Made by a program: the position numbers and the translations under genes. 64,000 bases of DNA from Variovorax sp. UMC13. GTDB lineage: Bacteria; Pseudomonadota; Gammaproteobacteria; Burkholderiales; Burkholderiaceae_C. The stretch is taken from assembly GCF_014170375.1 (NCBI RefSeq), contig NZ_LZZW01000036.1, forward strand, positions 124,001-188,000. The letters run 5' to 3'. Under the pieces are notes generated by a model that was not told where the DNA came from, searched no databases, and saw only the letters and a program-made list of their open reading frames with translations. Of the stretch, positions 51,941-61,396 are shown piece by piece. Positions within the stretch are counted from its first letter, which is position 1; the number at the start of each line of letters is the position of its first letter.

Positions 51941-53320
51941 TCAGCCCTTGAGGGTCTGCTCGAGCACGTGGAGCTGCTGGTTGAGCTCGGTGAGCTGCTG
52001 GCGCTCGCCCGAGATCTTGCGCACCGCATGCAACACCGTGGTGTGGTCGCGTCCGCCGAACAGCTCGCCGATCTCCGGCAGGCTCTTCTGCGTCAGCTCC
52101 TTGGCCAGGTACATCGCGATCTGCCGCGGCCGCGCGATGCTGGCCGGGCGCTTCTTGCTGTACATGTCGGCGACCTTGATCTTGTAGTAGTCGGCCACCG
52201 TCTTCTGGATGTTTTCCACAGAGATCTGCCGATTCTGGATCGACAGCAGATCGCGCAGCGCCTCGCGCGCCAGGGCGATCGAGATCTCCTTCTGGTTGAA
52301 GCGCGAGTACGCCAGGATCTTGCGCAGCGCGCCTTCGAGTTCGCGCACGTTCGAGCGCACGTTCTTGGCGACGAAGAAGGCCACCTCTTCGGGCATCTCG
52401 GCCGATTCGGCGCGCGCCTTGTTGATCAGGATGGCCACGCGCATCTCGAGCTCGGGCGGCTCGATCGCCACCGTCAGGCCCGAGTCGAAGCGCGACACCA
52501 GCCGCTCGTGGATGTCGGCCAGGCCCTTGGGATAGGTGTCGCTGGTCATCACGATGTGCGACTTCTTGGCCAGCAGCGCCTCGAACGCGTTGAAGAACTC
52601 TTCCTGCGTGCGGTCCTTGTTGGCGAAGAACTGCACGTCGTCGATCAGCAGCAGGTCGAGCGAGTGGTAGCGTTCCTTGAATTCGTCGAAGGTCTTGCGC
52701 TGGTAGGCCTTGACCACATCCGAGACGAACTGCTCGGCGTGGATGTAGAGAACCTTGGAGTCCGGCTTGTCGGCCAGCAGCCGGTTGCCCACGGCGTGCA
52801 TCAAGTGGGTCTTGCCCAGGCCGACGCCGCCGTAGATGAACAACGGGTTGTACAGATGGCCGGGCATGCCCGAGACGTGCATCGCCGCGGCGCGCGCCAT
52901 GCGGTTGGCCGTGCCTTCCACCAGCGTGTCGAAAGTGAGGCCGGAATTGAGCCGGTTCTTGAACGCGGCCAGGGCCGGGTCCTCGCCCAGGCCGGCCACT
53001 TCGCGCGGCACGTCGGTCTCGACCAGGGCGGCCATCGGCGACTGGCGCACGGGCGCTTCACGCGCAGCGAGCGCCAACTCCACGGACACGGGCTGGCCGT
53101 AGATCTTCTCGGCCATGGCGGCGATCTTGCCGGCGTACTGGGCCCGGATCCAGTCGAGCTTGAAGCGGTTGGCGACGAAGACCGTCATGCGCGACAGGTC
53201 GTCCGTGACCTGCGCCGTCAGCGGTTTGATCCAGGTGTTGAACTGTTGCTCCGACAGCTCCTGCGCGAGTTGGTCGACGCAGGCCTGCCAGAGGCTGTCA
53301 CCCGCGCCGTCGTTCGGCAT
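51941..53320 (-). CDS. dnaA: Chromosomal replication initiator DnaA
   Basis: A 459-residue initiator. Domain I (residues 1-90) opens LWQACVDQLAQELSEQQFNTWIKPL. The AAA+ domain has Walker A GGVGLGKT (164-171) and Walker B LLLIDDVQF. The C-terminal DNA-binding signature is FGGRDHTTVLHAVRKI. It binds the DnaA boxes of its own promoter region (53371-53429) and, by inference, the cluster at 5627-8450. It is transcribed leftward with dnaN and gyrB. Confidence 0.98.
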   Translation of the reverse strand: MPNDGAGDSLWQACVDQLAQELSEQQFNTWIKPLTAQVTDDLSRMTVFVANRFKLDWIRAQYAGKIAAMAEKIYGQPVSVELALAAREAPVRQSPMAALVETDVPREVAGLGEDPALAAFKNRLNSGLTFDTLVEGTANRMARAAAMHVSGMPGHLYNPLFIYGGVGLGKTHLMHAVGNRLLADKPDSKVLYIHAEQFVSDVVKAYQRKTFDEFKERYHSLDLLLIDDVQFFANKDRTQEEFFNAFEALLAKKSHIVMTSDTYPKGLADIHERLVSRFDSGLTVAIEPPELEMRVAILINKARAESAEMPEEVAFFVAKNVRSNVRELEGALRKILAYSRFNQKEISIALAREALRDLLSIQNRQISVENIQKTVADYYKIKVADMYSKKRPASIARPRQIAMYLAKELTQKSLPEIGELFGGRDHTTVLHAVRKISGERQQLTELNQQLHVLEQTLKG

Positions 53321-53370
53321 GGGCGGGTTGAAATGGGGGGTGTCCCTCGATCATTTTCTGGTTGTGGTGT

Positions 53371-53429
53371 TGTGGATAGATGCTTCTCGGAAGCGCCGGG
53401 CATTCTAACTTGTCAAAGCCTTATCCACA
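53371..53429. promoter_or_regulatory. DnaA boxes in the dnaA-rpmH gap
   Basis: The 319-bp gap (53321-53639) contains TGTGGATAG (53371-53379; complement CTATCCACA) and a perfect TTATCCACA (53421-53429). I see no DnaA-trio, no clear AT-rich tract and no further boxes. The pair fits dnaA autoregulation. The rest of the gap holds the rpmH promoter (53472-53500). Confidence 0.8.
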
Positions 53430-53471
53430 CCGTTGCACACGCCCCCGCAAGCACCCACCGAAACCCCTGGT

Positions 53472-53500
53472 TTGGTGGTTCGTCAAATGTTTGCGATAAT
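53472..53500 (+). promoter_or_regulatory. Probable rpmH promoter
   Basis: TTGGTG (53472-53477), a 17-bp spacer and GATAAT (53495-53500) make a reasonable sigma-70 promoter, 140 bp before the rpmH ATG. The long leader may carry regulatory structure. Confidence 0.6.
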
Positions 53501-53639
53501 CTTCGGTTCCCCTGAAAGCCTCTTTTGTGTGTTTCGGGGCGATCCCGAAAAACCCGAATCGAGGGCATCGCCGCATGGCGTCCCAGACATTCCACCCGTC
53601 GCACCCAGGGGCACGCCCCGGGCGCCAGGAAACCTCATC

Positions 53640-53774
53640 ATGAAACGCACTTACCAAGCTTCCAAAGTCCGCCGCGCCCGTACCCACGGCTTCCTGGTCC
53701 GCATGAAGACCCGCGGCGGCCGCGCCGTCATCAACGCACGCCGCGCCAAGGGCCGCAAGCGCCTGGCCGTCTAA
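53640..53774 (+). CDS. rpmH: 50S ribosomal protein L34
   Basis: A 44-residue, very basic ribosomal protein (MKRTYQASKVRRARTHGF...RRAKGRKRLAV), with sequence and size typical of L34. It begins the rightward operon rpmH-rnpA-yidD-yidC-mnmE, the standard partner of a leftward dnaA. Confidence 0.98.
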   Translation: MKRTYQASKVRRARTHGFLVRMKTRGGRAVINARRAKGRKRLAV

Positions 53775-53854
53775 GGCCCGAGCAAGACGGCACTCGGCTC
53801 GACGTGCCGCTCGCGCCCGCCGCTCCCGTTGGCCCGACGCCGTCGTCTTCTTCC

Positions 53855-54247
53855 ATGCAACGGCTGAAGACGCGCGCGCAGTTCCAGGCCGTCCTCGCCG
53901 GAGCCACCGTGGCGCGCACCACCCATTTCGCCCTGCACCGCTGCGCGCTCGACGCGCCGGCGGGTGCGGCCGCGCCGCTGTTCGGCGTGGCGCCGGACGT
54001 CTGGGTGGGAGCCATGGTGCCCAAGCGCTGGGCGCGCCGCGCGGTCACGCGCAATGCCATCAAGCGGCAGATCTACACCGTGAGCGCCCTGGCCGAGGCC
54101 TCGTTTCCGCATGCCGCGCATGTGGTGCGCTTGCGCGCCGGTTTCGATCGCAAGCAATTCGTGAGCGCCACTTCGGACAAGCTCAAGGCCGCCGTGCGCG
54201 CCGAACTCGAACAACTGCTTCAGCGGGCCCGCGCGGCACGGACATGA
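53855..54247 (+). CDS. rnpA: Ribonuclease P protein component
   Basis: A 130-residue basic protein that helps the RNase P RNA mature tRNA 5' ends. The RNP motif is in VPKRWARRAVTRNAIKRQIYT (RR-A-x-R-N-x-x-KR). The N-terminus is MQRLKTRAQFQAVL. The stop overlaps the yidD start (ATGA). The gap from rpmH is 80 bp. Confidence 0.95.
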   Translation: MQRLKTRAQFQAVLAGATVARTTHFALHRCALDAPAGAAAPLFGVAPDVWVGAMVPKRWARRAVTRNAIKRQIYTVSALAEASFPHAAHVVRLRAGFDRKQFVSATSDKLKAAVRAELEQLLQRARAART

Positions 54248-54528
54248 TCCGGCGCCTGCTCATCGGCCTGGTCAAGGCCTACCGCCTGCTGTTGAGCCCC
54301 TGGCTCGGCCAGTCCTGCCGTTTCGAGCCCACCTGTTCGCGTTATGCCATCGAGGCGCTCGAAGTTCACGGCGCCGCCACCGGCAGCTACCTGACCCTGC
54401 GCCGTCTCGCGCGCTGCCAGCCCTGGTGCCAGGGCGGCCACGATCCGGTGCCTCCTTCGAAGGCCCAGCGTCCCGGTTCCGGGACGCTGTTCTCCTTTCT
54501 CTCCTCCGACAAGAAGTCTTCTTCATGA
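54244..54528 (+). CDS. yidD: Membrane protein insertion efficiency factor YidD
   Basis: A 94-residue protein with the conserved GQSCRFEPTCSRYAIEALEVHG and the cysteine-containing RLARCQPWCQGGHDPVP. It associates with the inner membrane and supports YidC-dependent insertion. It overlaps rnpA upstream and yidC downstream by 4 bp each, so the three are translationally coupled. Confidence 0.96.
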   Translation: MIRRLLIGLVKAYRLLLSPWLGQSCRFEPTCSRYAIEALEVHGAATGSYLTLRRLARCQPWCQGGHDPVPPSKAQRPGSGTLFSFLSSDKKSSS

Positions 54529-56261
54529 ACGATATTCGCCGCACCATCCTGCTGGTGATCTTTGGTTTCTCGCTGGTGATGCTGTGGGACCAATGGCAGG
54601 TCCACAACGGCCAGAAGCCGACCTTCCTGCCAGGCAAGCCGGTGGCCACCGCACCGGCCGCGGCCCCTGCGCCGGGCAGCACGGCCTTGCCGGGTGCGGC
54701 CGGCGTGCCGGGCGGCACGGCCACCGTGCCGACGCAGGCCGAGACCGCGGTCGGTGAAAAGGTGACGGTGTCCACCGACCTGTTCACCGCCGTCTTTGAC
54801 GGCCAGGGCGGCACCCTGTCGAACCTGCAGCTGCGCAAGTACGACGACCAGACCAACCACAACGGCCTGGTCGACACCGTCAAGCGCCTGATCGGCCAGC
54901 CGGTGCCGCCGAACGAGGTCAAGAACGTCACGCTGATGGAAGACGGCTCGCCCGCGACGCGCTACGTCGCGCAGACCGGCCTGCTCAACCCCGTCGACAG
55001 CGGCGCGCGCTTCCCGAACCACCTGAGCCTGATGACGGCCAAGGCCGGCCCGCGCGAACTGGCCGACGGCCAGAATTCGCTCGAGGTCTCCTTCGAATCG
55101 GAGCCCGCGGGCGGCCTCAAGTACGTCAAGACCTACCAGTTCCTGCGCGGCGACTACTCGATCCACGTCAAGCACCAGATCGTCAACGTGAGCGACAAGG
55201 CGCAGGACGCGCAGCTCTACCTGCAACTGGTGCGCCACGGCACGGTCGCGGGCGGCACGATGTTCGGCACCAACACCTTCACCGGCCCGGCCTTCTACAC
55301 CGACGAGAAGAAATTCCACAAGGTCGCGTTCACCGACATCACGAAGAACAAGGCCGACCTGCCGCCGCCCGCCACCAACGGCTGGGTCGCGATGGTCCAG
55401 CACTACTTCGTGTCGGCCTGGCTGCTCAACGCGCCGGACAGCCTGAACCTCAAGCGCGAGTTCCGCGCCGCCGACCTGGGCAACAACCTCTACTCGGCCG
55501 CCATGGTGCTGCCGCTGGAGCCCATCGCCGCAGGCGCCACCAAGACCATCGACTCCAGCCTGTTCGCCGGCCCGGAAGAAGAGAAGAAGCTCGAGGCGCT
55601 CGCGCCCGGCCTCGAACTGGTCAAGGACTACGGCATCTTCACCATCATCTCGAAGCCGCTGTACTGGCTGCTGAACCAGCTGCACGGCCTGCTGGGCAAC
55701 TGGGGCTGGTCCATCGTCGCGCTGGTGGTGCTGCTGAAGGCGGCCTTCTACTGGCTCAACGCCAAGGCCTACGCGAGCATGGCCAAGATGAAGGGCATCA
55801 ACCCCAAGATCATGGAGATGCGCGCCCGCCTGAAGGACAAGCCGCAGGAGATGCAGCAGGAGATGATGCGCATCTACCGCGAGGAAAAGGTCAACCCGAT
55901 GGGCGGCTGCTTCCCGATCGTGATCCAGATCCCGGTGTTCATCGCGCTCTACTGGGTGCTGCTGTCCTCGGTCGAGATGCGCCACGCGCCCTGGATCGGC
56001 TGGATCCATGACCTCTCGGCACCCGATCCGTGGTTCATCCTGCCGGTGGTCATGACCCTGACCTCGCTGTTCCAGACCTGGCTCAACCCGACGCCGCCGG
56101 ACCCGATGCAGGCCAAGCTGATGTGGATCATGCCGCTCGCGTTCAGCGTGATGTTCATCTTCTTCCCGGCCGGCCTGGTGCTGTACTGGATCACGAACAA
56201 CGTGCTGTCGATCGCGCAGCAGTGGTTCATCAACAAGCGGCTGGGCGTGCTGGGCAAATAA
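54525..56261 (+). CDS. yidC: Membrane protein insertase YidC
   Basis: A 578-residue insertase. Its N-terminal helix (IRRTILLVIFGFSLVMLWDQW) is followed by a long linker and a periplasmic beta domain (residues ~75-360). The conserved five-helix insertase core comes last, including GGCFPIVIQIPVFIALYWVLLSSVEMRHAPWIGWI. The length matches Gram-negative YidC. It folds and inserts inner-membrane proteins alone or with Sec. Confidence 0.97.
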   Translation: MNDIRRTILLVIFGFSLVMLWDQWQVHNGQKPTFLPGKPVATAPAAAPAPGSTALPGAAGVPGGTATVPTQAETAVGEKVTVSTDLFTAVFDGQGGTLSNLQLRKYDDQTNHNGLVDTVKRLIGQPVPPNEVKNVTLMEDGSPATRYVAQTGLLNPVDSGARFPNHLSLMTAKAGPRELADGQNSLEVSFESEPAGGLKYVKTYQFLRGDYSIHVKHQIVNVSDKAQDAQLYLQLVRHGTVAGGTMFGTNTFTGPAFYTDEKKFHKVAFTDITKNKADLPPPATNGWVAMVQHYFVSAWLLNAPDSLNLKREFRAADLGNNLYSAAMVLPLEPIAAGATKTIDSSLFAGPEEEKKLEALAPGLELVKDYGIFTIISKPLYWLLNQLHGLLGNWGWSIVALVVLLKAAFYWLNAKAYASMAKMKGINPKIMEMRARLKDKPQEMQQEMMRIYREEKVNPMGGCFPIVIQIPVFIALYWVLLSSVEMRHAPWIGWIHDLSAPDPWFILPVVMTLTSLFQTWLNPTPPDPMQAKLMWIMPLAFSVMFIFFPAGLVLYWITNNVLSIAQQWFINKRLGVLGK

Positions 56262-56288
56262 GCCCGGCGTCGACTCCCCGTTCCCCCG

Positions 56289-56308
56289 AGGGCCGCGCAA
56301 GCGGCCCT
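56289..56308. terminator. Hairpin after yidC
   Basis: AGGGCCGC (56289-56296) pairs exactly with GCGGCCCT (56301-56308) around GCAA, followed by TTCGCGTTT. A partial terminator could reduce read-through into mnmE. Confidence 0.6.
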
Positions 56309-56341
56309 TCGCGTTTCCAAGTCCGATGAAAGAATAGGCCC

Positions 56342-57748
56342 ATGCTCGCTCGCACCTCCGACCCGATCGTCGCCATCGCCACCGCGCCCGGCCGCGGGGC
56401 CGTGGGCATCGTCCGGGTGTCCGGGCGCGGCATCTCCGCGCTGGTCGAGGCGCTCTGCGCCCGGCCGCTCAAGCCGCGCGAGGCGACCTACCTGCCCTTC
56501 CGCGATGCGGCCGGCGAGGCCATCGACCACGGGCTGGCGCTGCACTTCCCCGCGCCGCATTCCTTCACCGGCGAAGACGTGCTGGAGCTGCAGGCCCATG
56601 GCGGCACGGTCGTGCTGCAGCTGCTGCTGGCGCGCTGCCTCGAGGCCGCGGCCGAAGTCGATGCGACCACCGGCCGTCCGCGGCTGCGCGGCCTGCGCGT
56701 GGCCGAGCCGGGCGAGTTCAGCCAGCGCGCCTTCCTCAACGGCAAGGTCGACCTGGCGCAGGCCGAGGCCATCGCCGACCTGATCGACGCCAGCACCGAG
56801 GCCGCGGCGCGCAGCGCCGGGCGCTCGCTGTCTGGCGCCTTCTCGCGCGAGATCCACACGCTGCGCGATGCGCTGATCCACCTGCGCATGCTCGTCGAGG
56901 CCACGCTCGACTTCCCCGAGGAAGACATCGACTTCCTGCAGAAGGCCGACGCCACCGGCCAGCTCGCCGCGCTGCAGGCGCAGCTGGTGGCGGTGCGCCA
57001 GCGGGCGCGCCAGGGCGCCTTGCTGCGCGAGGGCATCAAGGTGGTGATCGCGGGCCAGCCCAACGCGGGCAAGAGTTCGCTGCTCAATGCGCTGGCCGGC
57101 GCCGAGCTGGCCATCGTGAGCGCGATCGCCGGCACCACGCGCGACGTGGTCTCGCAGACGCTGCAGATCCACGGCGTGCCGCTGCATGTGGCCGACACCG
57201 CGGGCCTGCGCGAGAGCAGCGACGAGGTCGAGCGCATCGGCGTGGCCCGCGCCTGGGACCAGATCGAGAGCGCCGACGCGGTGCTGTTCCTGCACGACCT
57301 CACGCGCGCCGGCGCGCCCGATTACGCGCGGGCCGATGCCGACATCCTGCGCACGCTGCGCGAGAAGCTGTCGGCCAGTGTGCCGGTGCTCGATGTCTGG
57401 AACAAGCAGGATGCCGCGAGCGCGCCAGCGCCGGCCGACGGCCTCGCGCTGTCGGCCAAGACCGGCGAGGGCTTGGAGGCCCTGCGCATGCGGCTGCTCG
57501 AAGTGGCTGGCTGGCAGGCCGTGCCCGAGGGGCTCTACCTGGCGCGTGCGCGCCACGTGGACGCGCTGGGCCGCGTGGCCGTGCACCTGGACATCGCCGC
57601 GGCGCAGCTGGCGGCCCGCATGCCGGCCCTCGACCTGCTGGCCGAGGAGCTGCGGCTGGCGCAGAACGCGCTCAACGAGATCACCGGCGAGTTCGGCTCG
57701 GACGACCTGCTGGGCGTCATTTTTTCCCGGTTCTGCATAGGAAAGTAG
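56342..57748 (+). CDS. mnmE: tRNA modification GTPase MnmE
   Basis: A 468-residue GTPase that, with MnmG, adds a (carboxymethyl)aminomethyl group to the wobble uridine of certain tRNAs. The folate-binding N-terminal domain starts DPIVAIATAPGRGAVGIVRVSG. The G domain has GQPNAGKSSLLNAL and DTAGLRES. The C-terminus is the conserved FCIGK, whose Cys is functionally important. It closes the rpmH-to-mnmE cluster. Confidence 0.97.
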   Translation: MLARTSDPIVAIATAPGRGAVGIVRVSGRGISALVEALCARPLKPREATYLPFRDAAGEAIDHGLALHFPAPHSFTGEDVLELQAHGGTVVLQLLLARCLEAAAEVDATTGRPRLRGLRVAEPGEFSQRAFLNGKVDLAQAEAIADLIDASTEAAARSAGRSLSGAFSREIHTLRDALIHLRMLVEATLDFPEEDIDFLQKADATGQLAALQAQLVAVRQRARQGALLREGIKVVIAGQPNAGKSSLLNALAGAELAIVSAIAGTTRDVVSQTLQIHGVPLHVADTAGLRESSDEVERIGVARAWDQIESADAVLFLHDLTRAGAPDYARADADILRTLREKLSASVPVLDVWNKQDAASAPAPADGLALSAKTGEGLEALRMRLLEVAGWQAVPEGLYLARARHVDALGRVAVHLDIAAAQLAARMPALDLLAEELRLAQNALNEITGEFGSDDLLGVIFSRFCIGK

Positions 57749-57770
57749 TCAGTTTGGCTCACATGTAGTA

Positions 57771-57790
57771 ACATTTTGGATTACATTTTG
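57771..57790 (+). promoter_or_regulatory. Direct repeat upstream of the cNMP-domain gene
   Basis: ACATTTTG occurs at 57771-57778 and again at 57783-57790, 12 bp apart, in a short AT-rich promoter region 33 bp before the ATG. It may bind a regulator or simply be part of the promoter. Confidence 0.45.
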
Positions 57791-57822
57791 CCCACCCACT
57801 TTTCGAGCAAGGGACCTGCGCC

Positions 57823-58290
57823 ATGGCTTCCGCGATCCAGAATCTTTGCGATGCGATCGCGCAGAACACCAGCTACGACGCCTTCACGCCGGCGCTGAAT
57901 GCATCGCAGTGGGAGCTTCTGGCCGGCTACATGCAGCGCTTCGAACTCACGGCCGGCCAGACCCTGATCGACCAGGGCGCCAAGGACAGCACGGTGTTCC
58001 TGATCGAGAGCGGCGTGCTCAGCGTGCACCTCGCGGGCAGCAAGGGCCAGATGCAGCTGGCGATCCTGAGCCCCGGTTCGGTGGTGGGCGAAGGCGCCTT
58101 CTTTTCGCGCCTGCCGCGCTCCGCCAACGTGGCCGCCATCGCCGATGCCTGGGTCTGGCGTCTGACGCCGGGCCGCTTCACCGAGCTGGCGAACCGCCAA
58201 CCCGCCCTGGCGCTGGAGGTGGTGCAGGCCCTGGGCAGCGTGATCGCCAAGCGCATGGTCGACCGGCTCAAGCGGATCGCCGTGACCTGA
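57823..58290 (+). CDS. Cyclic nucleotide-binding-domain protein
   Basis: A 155-residue protein that is almost all one cNMP-binding fold: LTAGQTLIDQGAKDSTVFLIESGVLSVHL, then PGSVVGEGAFFSRLPRSANVAAI, matching the phosphate-binding cassette region. It lacks the Crp helix-turn-helix; the tail is a single basic helix (VIAKRMVDRLKRIAVT). It could sense a cyclic nucleotide and act by protein contact. It is convergent with the Kef-type gene. Confidence 0.85.
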   Translation: MASAIQNLCDAIAQNTSYDAFTPALNASQWELLAGYMQRFELTAGQTLIDQGAKDSTVFLIESGVLSVHLAGSKGQMQLAILSPGSVVGEGAFFSRLPRSANVAAIADAWVWRLTPGRFTELANRQPALALEVVQALGSVIAKRMVDRLKRIAVT

Positions 58291-58302
58291 AGCGCCGGGC
58301 GC

Positions 58303-60291
58303 TCAGCCCTTCTGCAGCCTGTCGATCGCCACCGCCAGCGCGTCGGGCTTGCCTGACAGCACCAGCGTGTCGGCGTCGCCCAGCACCGTGTCGTCCACCG
58401 CCGGTGCGGCCACGCCGTTGCGCCGCCGGATGCCGACGATGCGCACGCCCACCGCCTGCAAGGCCACCTGCCCCACCGTCTGGCCGATGGCGCGCGCGCC
58501 GGTGCTCAGGGTGAAGCTGTTGAGCCGCGCATGGTCCAGTTCGTCGGCCTTGTCGTCGTCGGCGCCGTGGAAGTAGCCGCGCAGCAGGTTGTAGCGCGCA
58601 TCGCGCTGGTCCTGCACCACGCGGATCACGCGCCGCATCGGCACGCCGACCAGCGCCAGCGCGTGGCTGGCCAGCATCAGCGAACCCTCGATGGCTTCGG
58701 GCACCACCTCGGTGGCGCCGGCGGCCTGCAGTTTCTCCAGGTCGAGGTCGTCCTGCGTGCGCACCACCACCGGCACCTGCGGCGCATGGGTGCGGGTGTT
58801 GGCCAGCACCTTGAGCGCGCCCGGCACGTCGAGGTAGGTCACGACCACCGCGCTGGCGCGCGCCAGGCCGGCCGCCATCAGCGCCTGCAGCCGCGCCGCG
58901 TCGCCGAACACCACCGAGTCGCCGGCGGCCGCGGCCTGGCGCACGCGGTCCGGGTCGAGGTCGAGCGCCATGTAGGGGATGCCCTCGCGTTCGAGGATGC
59001 GCGCCAGGTTCTGGCCGCAGCGGCCGTAGCCGCAGATGATCACGTGCTGCGCGGTGTTGATGGTCTTGCGCGCGATGCTGGTCATCTGCAGCGACTGCTG
59101 CATCCAGTCGCTGGCCACCAGCTTGCGCACGATGGTGTTGCTGTAGAGGATGATGAAGGGCGTGGCCAGCATCGACAGCACCATCGAGGCCAGCACCGGG
59201 TTGGCCAGCCAGGGCGGCAACAGGCTGCGGTCCTGGGCCAGCGCGAGCAGCACGAAGCCGAACTCGCCGGCCTGCGCCAGGTAGAGGCCGGTGCGCAGCG
59301 ACACGCCGGTGGTCGCGCCCAGCCCGCGCGCCAGCAGCGTGACCAGCCCCAGCTTGAAGGCCAGCGGCAGCACCAGCAGCACCGCCACCAGCACCCAGCG
59401 CTCGACCACGATGTGCCAGTCGAGCGACATGCCGATGGTGATGAAGAACAGACCCAGCAGCACGTCGTGGAAGGGCCGGATGTCGGTCTCCACCTGGTGC
59501 TTGTATTCGGTCTCCGACACCAGCATGCCGGCGATGAAGGCGCCCAGCGCCAGGCTCAGGCCCGCGAGCTCGGTCAGCCAGGCCAGGCCCAGCGTGATCA
59601 GCAGCAGGTTGAGCATGAACAGCTCCTCGCTGCGCCGGCGCGCCACCAGCGTGAGCCACCAGCGCATCACGCGCGGCCCGCCGTAGAGCAGGATGCCGAC
59701 CAGGAACACCGCCTTGGCCATGGCGATCGACAGCGCCTTGAACAGCGCCTCGGGCGGCGCGCCCAGCGCCGGGATCAGCACCAGCAGCGGCACCACCGCC
59801 AGATCCTGGAACAGCAGCACGCCCATCACGCGCTTGCCGTGCTCGCTCTCGAGCTCGAGCCGCTCGGCCATCAGCTTCACCACGATGGCGGTGCTGCTCA
59901 TGGTGAGCGCGCCCGACAGCGCCAGCGCGGTCTGCCAGCCCAGCTGCCAGGCCGGCGGCAGCAGGCGCGCGAGCAGCAGCGCGGCGACGGTGGCGATGCT
60001 CATGGTGAGCACCACCTGCATCAGCCCGAGCCCGAACACATGCTTGCGCATCGCGCGCAGCTTGGGCAGGCTGAACTCGAGCCCGATCACGAACATCAGG
60101 AACACCACGCCGAACTCGCCCAGGTGCCGGATGCCCTCGTTGTTCTGCGCCAGCGCGAAGGCGTGCGGGCCGATCAGCACGCCCGCCGTCAGGTAGCCCA
60201 GCATCGGCGGCAGCTTGAGCGAACGGCAGGCCACCACCCCGATCACGGCGGCCAGCAGGTACAACAGCGTGAGATCGAGGGAGGACATCAC
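58303..60291 (-). CDS. Kef-type cation:proton antiporter
   Basis: A 662-residue CPA2 antiporter. Residues 1-390 are a 12-helix exchanger (GVVFLMFVIGLEFSLPKL, SSTAIVVKLMAE, GLFFITIGMSL). Then comes a RCK/TrkA-N nucleotide-binding domain with HVIICGYGRCGQNLARIL, and a C-terminal TrkA-C domain (about 575-660). It resembles KefB/KefC/YbaL, potassium or sodium efflux exchangers. It is divergent from kdsD. The exact ion is unknown. Confidence 0.9.
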   Translation of the reverse strand: MMSSLDLTLLYLLAAVIGVVACRSLKLPPMLGYLTAGVLIGPHAFALAQNNEGIRHLGEFGVVFLMFVIGLEFSLPKLRAMRKHVFGLGLMQVVLTMSIATVAALLLARLLPPAWQLGWQTALALSGALTMSSTAIVVKLMAERLELESEHGKRVMGVLLFQDLAVVPLLVLIPALGAPPEALFKALSIAMAKAVFLVGILLYGGPRVMRWWLTLVARRRSEELFMLNLLLITLGLAWLTELAGLSLALGAFIAGMLVSETEYKHQVETDIRPFHDVLLGLFFITIGMSLDWHIVVERWVLVAVLLVLPLAFKLGLVTLLARGLGATTGVSLRTGLYLAQAGEFGFVLLALAQDRSLLPPWLANPVLASMVLSMLATPFIILYSNTIVRKLVASDWMQQSLQMTSIARKTINTAQHVIICGYGRCGQNLARILEREGIPYMALDLDPDRVRQAAAAGDSVVFGDAARLQALMAAGLARASAVVVTYLDVPGALKVLANTRTHAPQVPVVVRTQDDLDLEKLQAAGATEVVPEAIEGSLMLASHALALVGVPMRRVIRVVQDQRDARYNLLRGYFHGADDDKADELDHARLNSFTLSTGARAIGQTVGQVALQAVGVRIVGIRRRNGVAAPAVDDTVLGDADTLVLSGKPDALAVAIDRLQKG

Positions 60292-60394
60292 CCGATGCTA
60301 GCAAGGGCCATGCACACGGCGCATCCGGGGCATCGCAAGGCCATGCAGGGGTGCGGCGCGGGCCGCGGAGCGTCCGACCGATAAAATCCGGGCG

Positions 60395-61396
60395 ATGAGC
60401 ACCCGCCCCCCCCAGGCCTTCGCGGCCGACCCCGAGACGCTGTTGGCGCGGGCACGTACCACCTTCGAGATCGAAGCTGCCGCCGTGCTGGGCCTGAAGT
60501 CGCGCATCGGCCCCAGCTTCGTCGAGGCCGTGCACAAGATCCTGGCCGTGCGCGGCCGGGTCGTGGTGATGGGCATGGGCAAGAGCGGCCACGTGGGCCG
60601 CAAGATCGCCGCCACTCTGGCCTCGACCGGCACGCCGGCGATGTTCGTGCACCCGGCCGAGGCCAGCCACGGCGACCTGGGCATGATCAAGGCGGTGGAC
60701 CTGGTGCTCGCGATCTCCAACAGCGGCGAGAGCGACGAGCTCGCCGCCATCCTGCCGGTCGTCAAGCGCCAGGGCGTGCCGCTGATCGCGATCACCGGCG
60801 GCGCCGGGTCGATGCTGGCGCGCCATGCCGACCTGGTGCTCGACAGCAGCGTCGAGAAGGAAGCCTGCCCGCTCAACCTCGCACCCACCGCCAGCACCAC
60901 CGCCCAGATGGCCATGGGCGACGCGCTCGCCGTGGCGCTGCTCGATGCGCGCGGTTTCGGCGCCGAGGACTTCGCGCGCTCGCACCCCGGTGGTGCACTG
61001 GGCCGCAAGCTGCTCACCCTGGTCAGCGACCTGATGCGTTCGGGCGAGCAGGTGCCGCGCATCGCGCCGAGCGCCGGCTTCAGCGAGCTGATGCGCGAGA
61101 TGAGTTCCAAGGGCCTGGGCGCCGCCGCGGTGGTCGATGCCGACGGCCGCGTGCAGGGCATCTTCACCGACGGCGACCTGCGCCGGCTGATCGAGACCGG
61201 CGCCGACCTGCGCTCGCTCAGCGCGGCCGACGTGATGCACCGCGCGCCGCGCACCATCCGCGCCGAGGCGCTGGGCGTCGAGGCCGCCGAACTCATGGAG
61301 CAGCACCGCATCACCAGCGTGCTGGTGGTGGACGCGCAGAACGTGCTGGTCGGTGCGCTGAGCATCAACGACCTGATGCGCGCCAAGGTCATCTGA
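60395..61396 (+). CDS. kdsD: D-arabinose-5-phosphate isomerase
   Basis: A 333-residue isomerase that makes arabinose 5-phosphate from ribulose 5-phosphate for Kdo and LPS. The SIS domain (VVVMGMGKSGHVGRKIAATLASTGTPAMFVHPAEASHGDLGM) has the catalytic His in SHGD, and two CBS domains follow (residues ~200-330). The -10-like TAAAAT (60382-60387) lies only 8 bp upstream of the ATG and no Shine-Dalgarno is clear. It shares the kdsD-kdsC-lptC operon. Confidence 0.95.
   Translation: MSTRPPQAFAADPETLLARARTTFEIEAAAVLGLKSRIGPSFVEAVHKILAVRGRVVVMGMGKSGHVGRKIAATLASTGTPAMFVHPAEASHGDLGMIKAVDLVLAISNSGESDELAAILPVVKRQGVPLIAITGGAGSMLARHADLVLDSSVEKEACPLNLAPTASTTAQMAMGDALAVALLDARGFGAEDFARSHPGGALGRKLLTLVSDLMRSGEQVPRIAPSAGFSELMREMSSKGLGAAAVVDADGRVQGIFTDGDLRRLIETGADLRSLSAADVMHRAPRTIRAEALGVEAAELMEQHRITSVLVVDAQNVLVGALSINDLMRAKVI

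Noticed and set aside
58268..61306. Frame of about 1000 codons overlapping the Kef-type and kdsD genes
   Set aside because: Low-complexity composition and out of frame with the clear antiporter and isomerase proteins.
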